Source of the DNA: Mycolicibacterium helvum | GTDB lineage: Bacteria; Actinomycetota; Actinomycetes; Mycobacteriales; Mycobacteriaceae | Length of the DNA stretch: 64,000 nt | Assembly (NCBI RefSeq): GCF_010731895.1 | Contig: NZ_AP022596.1 | Span: 2,604,001 to 2,668,000, forward strand | Direction: 5' to 3' | Part shown: in pieces, positions 63,257-64,000 of the stretch | How positions within the stretch are numbered: the first letter of the stretch is position 1 | How the letters are laid out: each line of letters opens with the position of its first letter | The notes under the pieces: generated by a model | Databases searched by the model: none | The model's input: only the letters and a program-made list of their open reading frames with translations | Told to the model about the DNA's origin: nothing | Position numbers and translations under genes: made by a program

Positions 63257-64000
63257 CTACAGCAGTTCGAGCCGGCGGGCCATATCGGAGGCAAACACGC
63301 CATTGGGATCGGCCTTGCGGCGCACGGCAATCCATTCATCGATCCGCGGATACATCTTGTGGAAATTCTCGGCGCTCACCCGAGAGTCCTTGGCGGTATA
63401 GACGCGACCGCCGAATTTCATGACACGGCTGTCGAGTTCGTTGAGGAACGCGTTGACGCCGGGATTGTTGGGGAAATCCATGGCCACATTCCAGCCGGCC
63501 ATTGGAAAGCTCAGCGGGGCAGGGTTTCCCGGACCGAACAACTTGAAGACGTTCAGCGCGGAGTAGTGGCCCTGGGTCTGGATCCACCGGATGATGTCTT
63601 TGAATTCGTCCAGCGCGTTGGGCGGCACGAGGAACTGGTGCTGCGCGAAACCGGCTGGGCCGTAAGCGTATTGCCAGCCTGTCGTGATATCCAGCATGTG
63701 GTAGAACTGCGTCAGATTGACGATCTTGTTCTGGTAGTTGCCGCTCATCCGATAGAACGCCTCGCCGACGAGGTTGAGTGACAGCTTGTTCATGACGCTG
63801 ACGGGGAAGATGTTTGGCAACCCGGGCAGCTTGGGCGCACTGAACTGCAGGGGGTCTTTCGCCAGCTTCGGCGGCAGTTGGTCCAGTTTGGCCAGGCTGC
63901 CCCGGCTGACCGCAGCGCGGCCCAGCTTCGGCGGTGGGTTGATGAGATCGAACCACGCGCTGGAATAGGTGTAGTTGTCCTCGCTGCCGTCCTGGTGGAC
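63257..64000 (-). CDS. dprE1: Decaprenylphosphoryl-beta-D-ribose oxidase DprE1, C-terminal 247 residues
   Basis: FAD enzyme that oxidises decaprenyl-phosphoryl-ribose at C2'. The window holds the substrate domain and C-terminus; the FAD-binding half lies beyond the edge. Counting back from the stop with M. tuberculosis numbering (461 residues), Tyr314 is kept (QFYHMLD), Lys418 is kept (YTAKDSR) and position 387 is Ala in [10 protein letters not shown] instead of Cys. The codon is at 63482-63484. That Cys is the residue that benzothiazinones bind covalently. Ends [11 protein letters not shown] as in the family. First gene of the cluster that runs to embB. Confidence 0.97.
   Translation of the reverse strand, partial: VHQDGSEDNYTYSSAWFDLINPPPKLGRAAVSRGSLAKLDQLPPKLAKDPLQFSAPKLPGLPNIFPVSVMNKLSLNLVGEAFYRMSGNYQNKIVNLTQFYHMLDITTGWQYAYGPAGFAQHQFLVPPNALDEFKDIIRWIQTQGHYSALNVFKLFGPGNPAPLSFPMAGWNVAMDFPNNPGVNAFLNELDSRVMKFGGRVYTAKDSRVSAENFHKMYPRIDEWIAVRRKADPNGVFASDMARRLELL

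Noticed and set aside
63336..63956. Alternative minus-strand frame overlapping dprE1
   Set aside because: Out of phase with the conserved DprE1 sequence, Gln/Arg-rich shadow text.

Overview
The window comes from a high-GC mycobacterium, most likely an environmental Mycolicibacterium-type species. It holds the core cell-envelope locus of the genus: arabinogalactan synthesis (glf, glfT2, ubiA, aftB, aftA, embCAB, dprE1/dprE2), mycolic acid condensation and transfer (fadD32, pks13, accD4, the Ag85 genes, the Rv3802c lipase), the exported repetitive protein Erp and the Rv3811-type amidase. Gene order follows the M. tuberculosis interval Rv3835 to Rv3790, read here in reverse. The M. tuberculosis sulfolipid genes, PE_PGRS62 and fadE35 are absent from their usual places.

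Layout. 1-2.4 kb: start of an Rv3835-like gene, serS and a DUF5718 gene. 2.5-7.9 kb: a GjpA-like secreted protein behind a TetR-type palindrome, a metallo-beta-lactamase/Rieske protein (Rv3818 type) with a small partner (Rv3819 type), then acyltransferase, shrunken acyltransferase and HAD phosphatase genes. 7.9-10.6 kb: Rv3811-type amidase and erp, on the minus strand. 10.9-17.5 kb: glf-glfT2-PAP2-ubiA-aftB, a tight operon for galactan and the decaprenyl-phosphoribose/arabinan pathway. 17.9-22.6 kb: an Ag85C-like paralogue, fbpA, MPT51, a DUF732 lipoprotein and the Rv3802c lipase. 22.8-31.8 kb: fadD32-pks13-accD4, the mycolate condensation set.

31.8-50.7 kb is an accessory stretch between accD4 and embB. 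It carries a small catabolic operon (cupin regulator, class II aldolase, DapA-like lyase) with a clear dual operator, a molybdopterin oxidoreductase, a GH27 glycosidase lipoprotein, two gene fragments (SDR and esterase), HAD, methyltransferase, FAD oxidoreductase, proline iminopeptidase, a GT39-like glycosyltransferase, a SCO6745-hypothetical-RDD-Ser/Thr kinase cluster, two low-complexity exported proteins, an APC permease and a membrane-associated hypothetical.

50.7-64 kb is dprE1-dprE2-aftA-embC-embA-embB on the minus strand. Together these make decaprenyl-phosphoryl-arabinose and polymerise it. DprE1 is cut by the window edge. It has alanine in place of the cysteine that benzothiazinones modify. 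No tRNA, rRNA, CRISPR array, IS element or phage gene was seen. The strongest non-routine signals are that DprE1 substitution, the paired operator at 32.3 kb, the in-frame shrunken acyltransferase, the repeat-derived N-terminus of Glf and the TetR-like palindrome at 2.56 kb.
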